The translations under genes and the position numbers were made by a program. Positions 24,800 through 32,921 of a stretch of 64,000 bases of DNA are shown piece after piece. The notes under the pieces are model-generated. The model worked only from the letters and a program-made list of their open reading frames with translations. It ran no database searches and was not told the DNA's origin. The DNA comes from RUG13409 sp045546135 (GTDB lineage: Bacteria; Bacillota; Clostridia; Peptostreptococcales; Anaerovoracaceae): positions 1 to 64,000 of the forward strand of contig JAZQCD010000004.1 of assembly GCA_045546135.1 (NCBI GenBank), read 5' to 3'. Positions within the stretch are counted from its first letter, which is position 1; each line of letters opens with the position of its first letter.

Positions 24800-25462
24800 T
24801 CAGTTATTAGTTCCCGAAACAAAGCAAAGAGCAAAGCCGTCATACTCTAGGAACATTGCATCAAAGACGATATAGAAAACTCCCCAGCCGTCGCTTGATG
24901 CTTCCAGCTCATCTGTGACTTTTGTAACGTCATCAAAGAAGAGTATCTTTTTCGGAATACCGAAATAGCTTTCTGTCTTTTCTGCTATGAGCTTTCCTGC
25001 ATCTTCGCCGCAAAGGTCTGCAAAAGCATCCTCAAGTCCCCCGTCATAAACTGTCAAACTGCAGGTCCTGTCCACTGCAAAGTTAAGTTCATAGAACTGC
25101 TCTAAATAGTCATCTTTACCTAGATAAAAAACAGCAGTTTCATATTCCATTGCAAGGTCATCAAGAAGGAAGGCCTTTACCTTTTGTTCGTCATATTGGG
25201 CCTCCTCATTATCACTGCCTTCTTTTTCGCCAGCCATTTCTATACAGCCAAGATCTTCAAGTATCTTTACAGCTTCATCTTCAGAGCCTTCATTGATAAT
25301 GATATCGATAACAAAAGAGCTGCCAGAACCTTTCGGACTATTCCCACTTCTAAGTATCATCTGCTTCTTTGCATATGCAGATATACCTTTATCCTGAAAA
25401 GATGCAAGGATCTTTTCAGCTTCAACAGCATCATATGTCTTGTAAACTATGAGTTCTTCCAT
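24800..25462 (-). CDS. DUF2007-like (putative signal transducing) protein with unknown C-terminal domain
   Basis: A 220-residue acidic cytoplasmic protein. The first 75 residues (ELIVYKTYDAVEAEKILASFQDKGI... DIIINEGSEDEAVKILEDLG) match the DUF2007 pattern of small regulatory domains. A charged linker follows, then about 130 residues with no recognised family (beginning KVKAFLLDDLAMEYETAVFYLG). The RBS GGAGATC is upstream. It forms a two-gene unit with the small membrane protein. A signalling role is suggested only by the domain name. Confidence 0.65.
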   Translation of the reverse strand: MEELIVYKTYDAVEAEKILASFQDKGISAYAKKQMILRSGNSPKGSGSSFVIDIIINEGSEDEAVKILEDLGCIEMAGEKEGSDNEEAQYDEQKVKAFLLDDLAMEYETAVFYLGKDDYLEQFYELNFAVDRTCSLTVYDGGLEDAFADLCGEDAGKLIAEKTESYFGIPKKILFFDDVTKVTDELEASSDGWGVFYIVFDAMFLEYDGFALCFVSGTNN

Positions 25463-25541
25463 TGGTCTTGATCTCCGGTCTCCACTGCTTTAGAACTAAC
25501 TCTTTACTCTAGTATACAGTAAAAAAGAAGCTTTTCCCATA

Positions 25542-25570
25542 TAAAAAGTCCTGCGCAATTAGCGCAGGAC
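25542..25570 (-). terminator. Terminator after the lipoprotein pair
   Basis: Perfect minus-strand stem GTCCTGCGC/GCGCAGGAC with loop TAATT, followed by five U. Confidence 0.92.
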
Positions 25571-25616
25571 CAGCCTTGAATAATTTGGAAGTGTAAATGC
25601 GATATTTTTAGGCACC

Positions 25617-26711
25617 CTACATCAAACTCTCGTAATATCCGAAAGGTATATCAACGTAGAAGTCGCACAGCCAGGAGTCACCGGCCTTTTCATATACGAT
25701 CATATACTCCTCATAAAAACTGTTTTCAACTTCCCAGGTATCCCAGTTCCTTACTACTCTCGTAGCTTCAAGAATGAGGAAGAGGTAGTTATCATTCTGC
25801 GCAGAATACTTGACCTCGACGCCTGCCAGATCTTCAGGACCTCCCTGTCCCATTGGCGCAACATAAAGGGCTCCGTCCTTCTCGTAGTAGACAGGATGAT
25901 CTCCCATTTCAAGTTCCGGTCTTGCTGTCTGTATCTCGAGCAGTATCCTTTCCGTAAATGCTGCAGAAAGATATGTTCTAAGATCATCTACTGATTTTAT
26001 GTCATCTCTGTTAAGTATCTGGTAGTATTGACCGTCTATGGTAGTAGCCTCGCCCAGCTCCGGCCAGCTGGCAAGCATGTAATGGAAATACCTGTCCGCA
26101 GTATACTCAAAGAGCTTCTTTTCGCTTTCACTTGGAGTGGCAAGGGGCAGGTCCCTTAAGCATGTTATTATGAAGTGCACATCGTGCTTTGAATCAAGGA
26201 AACCGAGAGATTCCTGAAGCTTATCTATCCAGGCATAAAGTACATCTGTAGTTTTCGTCAGATATTCGTCATTTGTAACGTCTTCGTCTCTATAGTGCCC
26301 TATAGCAGAAAGTCCCGGAGTATATCTTGTATCGTCTTTGAATATGGCTACGTAAATGGGTTTTACACCTCCATCTTCAAAATACACCTTTACCGGTATA
26401 CACTCGCTGTAATTGTTTGCAAGGCCAAGGGGTATCGTATAAAGAGACTTTATTTCCGCGGTCACTCCGAGTTTGTCAAGATATTCTCTTATGACCTTAT
26501 AAAGCTCTGAAGCATCCTTCCTTGAATCCGTAGTGACCCTTGTAAGAGTCAGGGATTGAGACATGGTCCTGTCATAAAGAGTTACTTTTTCTTCATTCTC
26601 GACCGGTTTTATGGCGCTTGGGGTCTCGTCCTTTGGTGCAGGGGCTCCGCCACCGCATCCGGCTGCAAAGATCATCACTGCTGCAAGAAGCAGCGCTAAC
26701 AACTTTTTCAT
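25617..26711 (-). CDS. Lipoprotein of unknown function
   Basis: A 364-residue secreted lipoprotein with lipobox IFAAGC (lipid-modified Cys19). The start at 26711 has GAGAGGAGAAG upstream. A reading 10 residues longer lacks a better site. After a Pro/Glu-rich linker, the mature part is a mixed alpha/beta domain of about 310 residues with many aromatic residues (for example RYFHYMLASWPELG). No family recognised. It follows the InlB/Ig-like lipoprotein gene by 42 bases and ends in a strong terminator, so the two are an operon and may act together on the surface. Confidence 0.7.
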   Translation of the reverse strand: MKKLLALLLAAVMIFAAGCGGGAPAPKDETPSAIKPVENEEKVTLYDRTMSQSLTLTRVTTDSRKDASELYKVIREYLDKLGVTAEIKSLYTIPLGLANNYSECIPVKVYFEDGGVKPIYVAIFKDDTRYTPGLSAIGHYRDEDVTNDEYLTKTTDVLYAWIDKLQESLGFLDSKHDVHFIITCLRDLPLATPSESEKKLFEYTADRYFHYMLASWPELGEATTIDGQYYQILNRDDIKSVDDLRTYLSAAFTERILLEIQTARPELEMGDHPVYYEKDGALYVAPMGQGGPEDLAGVEVKYSAQNDNYLFLILEATRVVRNWDTWEVENSFYEEYMIVYEKAGDSWLCDFYVDIPFGYYESLM

Positions 26712-26753
26712 TGATCTTCTCCTCTCACTACACGTATTCACATATCCGTTTTC

Positions 26754-27947
26754 TTAAAGCACCTGAATGCTTATTTTGTCCGAATAGATGTTGTTCAGTT
26801 TATCGAAGAACTGGATGACAAAGTACTCTCCGCCATCGGGTATGTTTGAAGAGTCAAAGTATATGGAACCCTTTTCATCATCATAGGGATTGTAATACAC
26901 TTTGTCTGATCCTATCTCATCTACCTGATTTGCTATATGCCTGGAGCCCGCATAACCATTGGAGTAGTAGAACTCTTCCACCACGTTGACTTCATAGGTA
27001 TAGAATTTCTCGAATTTGATGCCGCTCTGTACAAGGGATCCCTTGTAATAGAGCCTGATAACAGAACCTACGACATGCACGTCAGCCGTAGCTTTGTATC
27101 CTTCTTCGGTAGTCGCAGTTATGACCGTATGTCCAAGATCTGTGGCCGTGACTACGCCATCCCCACTGATCGATGCAACTTTAGGATCGCTCGATGTCCA
27201 TGTGACCTTTGATGAGGACGATGCTCCGTTGTTAAAAGATACCTTGAAGGAATAGTATTCAGGGTAACCTGTCCCGCTGTAAGTATAGTCAAGAGTCACA
27301 GTATCTGTATCAAGACTGATACCGGGCTTTGGAGCCTCTCTTACTTCAAGAGGAAGGTCTGCAGTCTTGTCTCCGCACTTCATGGTGATAGTGACTTTTC
27401 CCGGTTTTACTCCGTATACTATGCCCTTTTCGTTAACAGTGGCGATGGATGTATCTGAGGATGTGAAAGTGATCTTGTCTTTAAGAGATGCAGGAGATAC
27501 GCTGAAAGCAGGGTCTCCTTCACACTTTTCCTGTACCCAGTACCAATTGTTCTCCCATTTGAGGCTTTCCACCTTTATTTCTTCATCCTTTTTTCCTGAG
27601 TCTTCGGAACCTCCTGAACCTCCGTTGCCGCCCGATCCGCTTCCTGAGCCGCTGCCTGAATTAGGATCCACCCAAAGAGCTTTGAGCGTGATGTCTTCGT
27701 TTACTGCTGTGCCGAATTCATATTCGGCGCCGTTCAAGGTCCATTTGTCGAAAATGTATCCGCTCTTTTTTGGTGTAGATGGTTTTACTACTGCAGAACC
27801 CTTTTCTATGGTCTGTGCCTCAATAGTGTCACCGCCGTCCGTATCAAAAGTGACCGTGACGATCTCCTTTGCTTCTTCTTTCTTTCCGCATGCTGCAAAA
27901 CTAAAGATAAATGCAAATACCAGAAGCAGCGCTATCGTTTTCTTCAT
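26754..27947 (-). CDS. Lipoprotein with InlB-type repeat and Big2-like Ig domains
   Basis: A 397-residue lipoprotein (lipobox FSFAAC, Cys20). In order: an InlB/Flg_new-type repeat (VTVTFDTDGGDTI... YIFDKWTLNG... LKALW), a Gly/Ser linker, two bacterial Ig-like group 2 domains (FTSSDTSIATVNEKGIVYG... and WTSSDPKVASISGDGVVTA...), and a C-terminal beta-rich domain of about 110 residues. The RBS GGGAGG lies upstream. Such proteins display an unknown binding head on the cell surface. The InlB repeat resembles that of the membrane protein at 11619-12488. Confidence 0.78.
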   Translation of the reverse strand: MKKTIALLLVFAFIFSFAACGKKEEAKEIVTVTFDTDGGDTIEAQTIEKGSAVVKPSTPKKSGYIFDKWTLNGAEYEFGTAVNEDITLKALWVDPNSGSGSGSGSGGNGGSGGSEDSGKKDEEIKVESLKWENNWYWVQEKCEGDPAFSVSPASLKDKITFTSSDTSIATVNEKGIVYGVKPGKVTITMKCGDKTADLPLEVREAPKPGISLDTDTVTLDYTYSGTGYPEYYSFKVSFNNGASSSSKVTWTSSDPKVASISGDGVVTATDLGHTVITATTEEGYKATADVHVVGSVIRLYYKGSLVQSGIKFEKFYTYEVNVVEEFYYSNGYAGSRHIANQVDEIGSDKVYYNPYDDEKGSIYFDSSNIPDGGEYFVIQFFDKLNNIYSDKISIQVL

Positions 27948-28072
27948 AATTTCGGCCTCCCTTCTTAGAATGCCAGCTGTGTTTTACATATATGGAAAAG
28001 CCCTTTAAAGACCATCCCTCATTTTTCAGTATATCTTTTCTTTTGTATATGTGCCCCGTCATAAATGACAGT

Positions 28073-28705
28073 TCAATCGCTTATGCCGGGCACGGTGATA
28101 CCGCTTTGAACTGCATTTACTGCAAGTTCTGTCCTTGATTTCATGCCTGTCTTTCCGATCAGGTTATTGACATGATATCTGACCGTGGTCACGGATATGT
28201 ACATCTTTTCTCCTATCTCCCTGTCCGTAAGGCCTTCTGCAAGGAGCCTTAAGATCTCAAGTTCTCTTTCCGTAAGATCCGTAGTCTTTGCAAGGCCAAG
28301 GCTGCTTACGGGAGGAGAACCCGGAAAGACCTTTTCTCCTGCCATAGCCTTGTCCATGACCTCGAGCATGGGAAGTGCCTGGACCTCTTTGTACCAGAAG
28401 GAATCTACCCCTATCTCTCTTGCTTTTTTAAGGAACAGGGCATCGGGAAGGGAGGTAACTATTATGACCTTGACTTTGGGATAAGATCTCTTTATCCTTG
28501 CTGCTGCATCAAGGCCGTTCGATCCGTCATTCATGACCACATCCATAAGGACAAGGTCTATGTCCCCTCTTGCGCAATATGCATCCGCCACCTTTGCAGT
28601 ATCTATGGATGCTGCCACCTCGTAGCGCCCGGAAGATGCGATTATGTTTTCAAACAACTGCCTCGGGACTATTTGATCGTCAACGATCAGAACTCTATAT
28701 GACAT
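28073..28705 (-). CDS. NarL/LuxR-type response regulator
   Basis: A 210-residue two-component response regulator. Receiver domain: acidic pocket DD at 9-10, phospho-Asp55 in LVLMDVVMND, and a conserved Lys near 105. LuxR-type HTH at about 145-205 (LTERELEILRLLAEGLTDREIG... VSVTTVRYHVNNLIGKTG-like). The start at 28705 has the RBS GGAGG and overlaps the 3' end of the sensor-kinase gene by 11 bases. A reading 28 residues longer, inside the kinase gene, is unlikely. It forms a two-component pair with that kinase and probably regulates unlinked genes. Confidence 0.9.
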   Translation of the reverse strand: MSYRVLIVDDQIVPRQLFENIIASSGRYEVAASIDTAKVADAYCARGDIDLVLMDVVMNDGSNGLDAAARIKRSYPKVKVIIVTSLPDALFLKKAREIGVDSFWYKEVQALPMLEVMDKAMAGEKVFPGSPPVSSLGLAKTTDLTERELEILRLLAEGLTDREIGEKMYISVTTVRYHVNNLIGKTGMKSRTELAVNAVQSGITVPGISD

Positions 28706-29981
28706 TTTGCACCTCCTTTGGAAGAGTGAGCTTAACAAGAAAAACAGGGTCTGTAGACATGGAAAGGGATCCTCCGTAGTATTCTGCAAGGGTCCTTAAA
28801 GATGACAGGCCTCCGCCTTCATGCACATCCTCTTTCGGCTGATCACCATTATTGGTAAGTTCGACGATATATCTCTTTGCGCTCTCTTTTACTTCGACCC
28901 TTAATTCGTCTCCGTGGGCATGACGAAGAGTGTTTGTAAAGCATTCGTGTATGGCAGTAGCCGTCACATGTTTTTGAGGATCCTCCTTTGGAAGCTCTCC
29001 TTTGACGATCACTTTAATTCCCAGGGTCTTTGCAGTCTCTATCATTAGATCATACTCATCCTTTGGCATGGACGACTGTCCTGTCAAAAGGAAATCGAGG
29101 TCTCTTCTTAGCCTTGTCTCTATATTTTTCCTCTCAGCTTCCGATCCACCCTCTTTGATATATTTCTTTATGGTAAGAAGATCTGCTCCCATCTCGTCAT
29201 GGAGTCTGACCCTTGAGTCGAAGAGCTCTTTTTGAGCTGTGAGCGCTACGATCTCGCTGTTGTGAGCGACGAGTTTTTCGTTTAGTGCAGAAAGCTCCTC
29301 CTGCATGGCGTTAAGAGAAAGAGTCTTTCTGTAAAGCTCCGTTATATCCGATGCTTTAAGGATATGTATCTTCCTTTTCCTATACACATCAGATGTTTCT
29401 GACAAACTGAAAGCAAAGCCGTCCTTTGACATTACTATGGGGTGGTCTTCTATATTTTCTAAGGCATAGCCTTCTGCAAGCTGACCGCTGTCTACCATTT
29501 CCTTAAGCCTTTCGCCGCTTACGAGCACCTCGCCAAGGACTTTTAGACAAAACTTTTCCATAGCATGATTGACCATGAGTATGCGTCCGCCATCTTCATA
29601 TATACATATACCTTCAGGAAGGTCATCTACTGCTTCTTTTACAGATACTGATGTTATCTGTGTCCTTTCGAAATGGATCATATTCTGAAGGAGAAACGCT
29701 GCTGCGCATACATGGATCCCTGAAGCAGCAATTATGACAGCCCTTGGCAATGACATGAGCCAAGTTGAAAGAGCCATTGCAAAGTCTCCTACTCTCACCG
29801 AATAGCAGTATATGGAGATGCACTCCAAAACAATGTAGGATGAGGCAAACAAAAGGGCCGAAAGAAGCACATATCCATATCTTTTTTGTCTTAAAAAGAG
29901 GATCATAAGCCCTGTTACCGCCAGGCAAAGGATGAAAAACAGGCTGCCTTCAAGCATTACGAAAAGTGAGAACTCTCTCAT
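28695..29981 (-). CDS. Sensor histidine kinase (NarL-partner type)
   Basis: A 428-residue membrane kinase. Three N-terminal helices fall within residues 8-100. A PAS-like domain (about 115-215) is followed by a coiled-coil linker. The phospho-acceptor region has VRLHDEMGADLL with His261. The HATPase domain has the N-box ECFTNTLRHAHGDEL (Asn350) and the G-box EGGGLSSL (388-395). It overlaps the upstream 538-residue gene (ATGA) and the downstream response-regulator gene, so all three are co-translated. The signal is unknown. Confidence 0.89.
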   Translation of the reverse strand: MREFSLFVMLEGSLFFILCLAVTGLMILFLRQKRYGYVLLSALLFASSYIVLECISIYCYSVRVGDFAMALSTWLMSLPRAVIIAASGIHVCAAAFLLQNMIHFERTQITSVSVKEAVDDLPEGICIYEDGGRILMVNHAMEKFCLKVLGEVLVSGERLKEMVDSGQLAEGYALENIEDHPIVMSKDGFAFSLSETSDVYRKRKIHILKASDITELYRKTLSLNAMQEELSALNEKLVAHNSEIVALTAQKELFDSRVRLHDEMGADLLTIKKYIKEGGSEAERKNIETRLRRDLDFLLTGQSSMPKDEYDLMIETAKTLGIKVIVKGELPKEDPQKHVTATAIHECFTNTLRHAHGDELRVEVKESAKRYIVELTNNGDQPKEDVHEGGGLSSLRTLAEYYGGSLSMSTDPVFLVKLTLPKEVQNVI

Positions 29982-31594
29982 GGCCTTGGTCCTCCTTTCC
30001 TGAATTCAAAGGACAGTATCAAGTCAGAACCTTCCTTTGATGCAGAAGCAAAGCACTTGTATGATCCGAAACTCTGCCCCTCTTTGATGGGCGGCAGGGA
30101 TATGGAATCGGCGCTGATCATCATGCGCATGGATAGGTCATCACCATCCCTTCTTACAGAGATCATGAGGGCCTTAAGGGTCTCAAGGCAGCTTTCTATG
30201 ATGCGCTCAGACAGTTCGTAGGCAGCTATTACTGCATCGGAAAAAATATCTCCTGTGCCCTTGACTGAAACAGCAGTCTCTATGTTTTTCAGATCAAGAT
30301 AAGACAGGGATTCAGATAAGGCCAACGAAAGCTCTTCCAAAGGGAGCATGCCGCTCTCTGAAAGGAGCTCCATGTTGCTCCTCCTCTTGATATATGCGCA
30401 AAGGACCGATATGTCCTTAAGCTTTTCATCAAAATTCCTGCCTACCTCGTCCATAAAGGCCTTAATGCCGTCAAGCTGAGGCCTTACTATCCTGGTTATA
30501 TTGTCGTAAATGCGGTTCCTTTCCTCTACTTCTGTTCTTTCCTTTTTTATCTTGGTCTCAAAGGAAAGATAGGAATTCCTCGCATCTATGCTTTGAAGAG
30601 TCTCTTCAAGTTTCCTGTTTTGCTTATTGAGAGCCTCTATGTCAAGAGCCCACCTTATCTCTCCTCCCGATATTTCTTTGCTCATGATCAAACTGTCTTC
30701 GCTTTCTTTGAAGGGATAAACTTTGCTTGAAGACAGATATTTGACTTCTTCGTTTTTTCCAAGGATCACGGCAGACAGATCTGCAAGCTCAAAAAGTTCT
30801 TCATATCCTGTATTGGCAGGTATGAGGCCAAGGCTAATGAGAAGTTCTAAGAAAATGATAAGGTCAAAGCAGAACAATTCTCCCATGTTCCACATATCGA
30901 TCCCGTTTATACGGGGTCCCTTTCCCATAAGAGTCAGGGTCATGAGCGTGACGATCAGGATGAGAGGAAGCGCCTGCGGCAATACATCTTTGATATCGAC
31001 CTTAATATACCTATGCTTTCTCAATACTATCACAAAGGAGATCATAAGAAGAGAAAACATAAAGACATAAAAGGTATAGAACAGAGGACCGTACTTTTCA
31101 GGCGGCTCAATGACCACGTCATCTTTAAAAAAGCTGAACAAAAGGAAGTGAAAGTCGTTAGTGAGTATACCAAAGGAGATCAGGACTCCGAGTATCAACG
31201 GAAGGTAGTAAAACGGTCCTTCCTTTTTGCTCCTGTCCTTAAAGCAGCCGTCAGCGACATAAAAGACCAAAACTGCGGCTGCAGTCATGCAGACATAGAA
31301 CATATACCACATGGTTTTTAGAAGCGGTACATGATCTAAGACAAATCTGTATTTCTCAGCCTGTGCCAATAGATAAAGAAGAAGCACAAAGGATACGGCA
31401 GTAAGGAGTTTTTTCAGGTGTGCATCCGTAACTCTTCTTTGTACGGATATGGCCCATGCAATGACCACTGCGCCTGTGAAGACCTGAGTAAAGATGTCTG
31501 CAAAATCACGACCGTAAAGAAGGCAATGCAAAAAGCCGCATACTAAAAAGGAGGCAGTTATGACATATGTGTACCATTTATAGTTCTTTATCAT
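29978..31594 (-). CDS. 7TM sensor with degenerate histidine-kinase-like region (putative pseudokinase)
   Basis: A 538-residue protein with an N-terminal seven-helix region (about 10-258) containing ILTNDFHFLLFSF, which is typical of histidine-kinase N-terminal 7TM sensors. A weak PAS-like segment, a coiled coil and ERNRIYDNITRIVRPQL (358-374) follow. The last resembles the dimerisation box ERxRIHD but has Tyr363 where the phospho-His should be. No N-box or Gly-rich box is visible in the last 150 residues. It is the first gene of the two-component operon, with RBS CAGGAG. It probably senses a ligand and modulates the true kinase encoded next. Confidence 0.75.
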   Translation of the reverse strand: MIKNYKWYTYVITASFLVCGFLHCLLYGRDFADIFTQVFTGAVVIAWAISVQRRVTDAHLKKLLTAVSFVLLLYLLAQAEKYRFVLDHVPLLKTMWYMFYVCMTAAAVLVFYVADGCFKDRSKKEGPFYYLPLILGVLISFGILTNDFHFLLFSFFKDDVVIEPPEKYGPLFYTFYVFMFSLLMISFVIVLRKHRYIKVDIKDVLPQALPLILIVTLMTLTLMGKGPRINGIDMWNMGELFCFDLIIFLELLISLGLIPANTGYEELFELADLSAVILGKNEEVKYLSSSKVYPFKESEDSLIMSKEISGGEIRWALDIEALNKQNRKLEETLQSIDARNSYLSFETKIKKERTEVEERNRIYDNITRIVRPQLDGIKAFMDEVGRNFDEKLKDISVLCAYIKRRSNMELLSESGMLPLEELSLALSESLSYLDLKNIETAVSVKGTGDIFSDAVIAAYELSERIIESCLETLKALMISVRRDGDDLSMRMMISADSISLPPIKEGQSFGSYKCFASASKEGSDLILSFEFRKGGPRP

Positions 31595-31784
31595 AAGACC
31601 TGTACTCCTGCTTTACGCAGCCGCAGAGCTATGAGCTTCCCATATTTTTAGTTTACCATTTTTTTAAAAAAATTCACCCTCATTAATATTAGTTTGCATG
31701 GGGATCGGGAAAAGAATACCGTTTTCTTCATATGGTCTTCATTTGTTTAGGTGTATAATGCCGTGTTACGGAGGAATAAGGCAA

Positions 31785-32864
31785 ATGGATATACTTGCAG
31801 ATTATCTATACTGGAGAGGAGACCTTTCCTTTAGAGAAAGACCCTTTACAATATTCGACCAAATGGTATGCAGCGCCATTGCATACTTTGACATAGGAGA
31901 TGTATACGATCCCCATAAAAGACAGACTTTAGGAAAGATGCTGGACCTTCAACAAGAAAAGGAAGGCACTCAGTCAACAGCCCTTGACCACAAAAATACA
32001 GCAAAAGAATTCCTTAAAGCCATCATGAGTTCAAAGCGCTTTAGAAGCGCTGTCGTCACAGACTACGAAGACTATTACAGCAGCGAAGACGACGTGCAAT
32101 TTGCAGCCATAACCTTAAGGCTTGACGACGGCTCCGTTGTAGTCGCTTTCAGAGGTACGGACGGGACCCTTGCAGGATGGCGCGAGGACTTCATGATCAC
32201 CTTTACAAGGCCAAAGGCACAGGAGCTTGCTCTTCAATACCTCATAAGGAACCTTAAATGGAACACAAAGGTCTATGTCTGCGGTCATTCAAAGGGAGGA
32301 AACCTTGCATTCTATGCAGCCTGCTCTCTAAATGACAAACAGCTCGAAAGAGTAAAGGCTGTATATATAAACGACGGACCGGGACTTTGCGAAGATGTCA
32401 TATCAAAGGAGCAGATGCACAGGATAGACGACATCACCACAGTCATAATGCCCGAAGACTCCGTATTCGGGAGGATATTCGAGCCACCCTTTACAAACAA
32501 GATAATAATAAAGAGTGTAAACTCGGGAGTCATGGCCCATTCCATCTATTCCTGGAGAGTCGACAAAAACGATTTCGTCCTTGCCAAAGGCTTTTCAAAG
32601 AGTTCTGACATGGTAAACAACACCCTCAACAAGATGCTTGAAGCTCAGGACCTTGAGACAAGAAAAGCTACAGTAGACAAGTTCTTCGGTCTCATGAAGG
32701 AAAGCGGTTATGAGAGACTCAGCGATTTTAGAGATAACGGTTTCAGAGACCTGCTTTCAATGATAGCAAAGTTCCTTGGAACAGAACTGCAAGACTTTAG
32801 ACCGGGAGAAGCCATAAGAAACCAGGTAGAGAATTTCGTCTCTAAAATATCAAGAAAGAATTAA
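31785..32864 (+). CDS. Mbeg1-like/DUF2974 alpha/beta hydrolase, second copy
   Basis: A 359-residue paralogue of the hydrolase at 23410-24498, collinear along its length: DYLYWRGDLSF start, VAFRGTDGTLAGWREDFM, nucleophile elbow CGHSKGGNLAF, MPEDSVFGRIFEP and MAHSIYSW. The ATG at 31785 is chosen because GGAGG stands 10 bases upstream and the N terminus then matches the paralogue. A reading 29 residues longer is not supported. Unlike the first copy it stands alone, without the acyltransferase and zinc-ribbon partners. A bidirectional terminator follows. Confidence 0.84.
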   Translation: MDILADYLYWRGDLSFRERPFTIFDQMVCSAIAYFDIGDVYDPHKRQTLGKMLDLQQEKEGTQSTALDHKNTAKEFLKAIMSSKRFRSAVVTDYEDYYSSEDDVQFAAITLRLDDGSVVVAFRGTDGTLAGWREDFMITFTRPKAQELALQYLIRNLKWNTKVYVCGHSKGGNLAFYAACSLNDKQLERVKAVYINDGPGLCEDVISKEQMHRIDDITTVIMPEDSVFGRIFEPPFTNKIIIKSVNSGVMAHSIYSWRVDKNDFVLAKGFSKSSDMVNNTLNKMLEAQDLETRKATVDKFFGLMKESGYERLSDFRDNGFRDLLSMIAKFLGTELQDFRPGEAIRNQVENFVSKISRKN

Positions 32865-32869
32865 GGATC

Positions 32870-32916
32870 AAAATAGCCGGGGTCAGTTCAAACTGGCTTC
32901 GGTTATTATTCTTTGC
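32870..32916. terminator. Bidirectional terminator between hydrolase and phosphatase genes
   Basis: A 17-base stem with several G-U pairs (AATAGCCGGGGTCAGTT with AACTGGCTTCGGTTATT), with T-rich ends on both sides. It serves convergent genes. Confidence 0.75.
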
Positions 32917-32921
32917 TTCTT

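Noticed and set aside
23410..32864. Large duplicated segment covering both hydrolase genes
   Set aside because: Only the hydrolase itself is duplicated. Flanking genes differ, so there is no evidence for a segmental duplication or mobile element.
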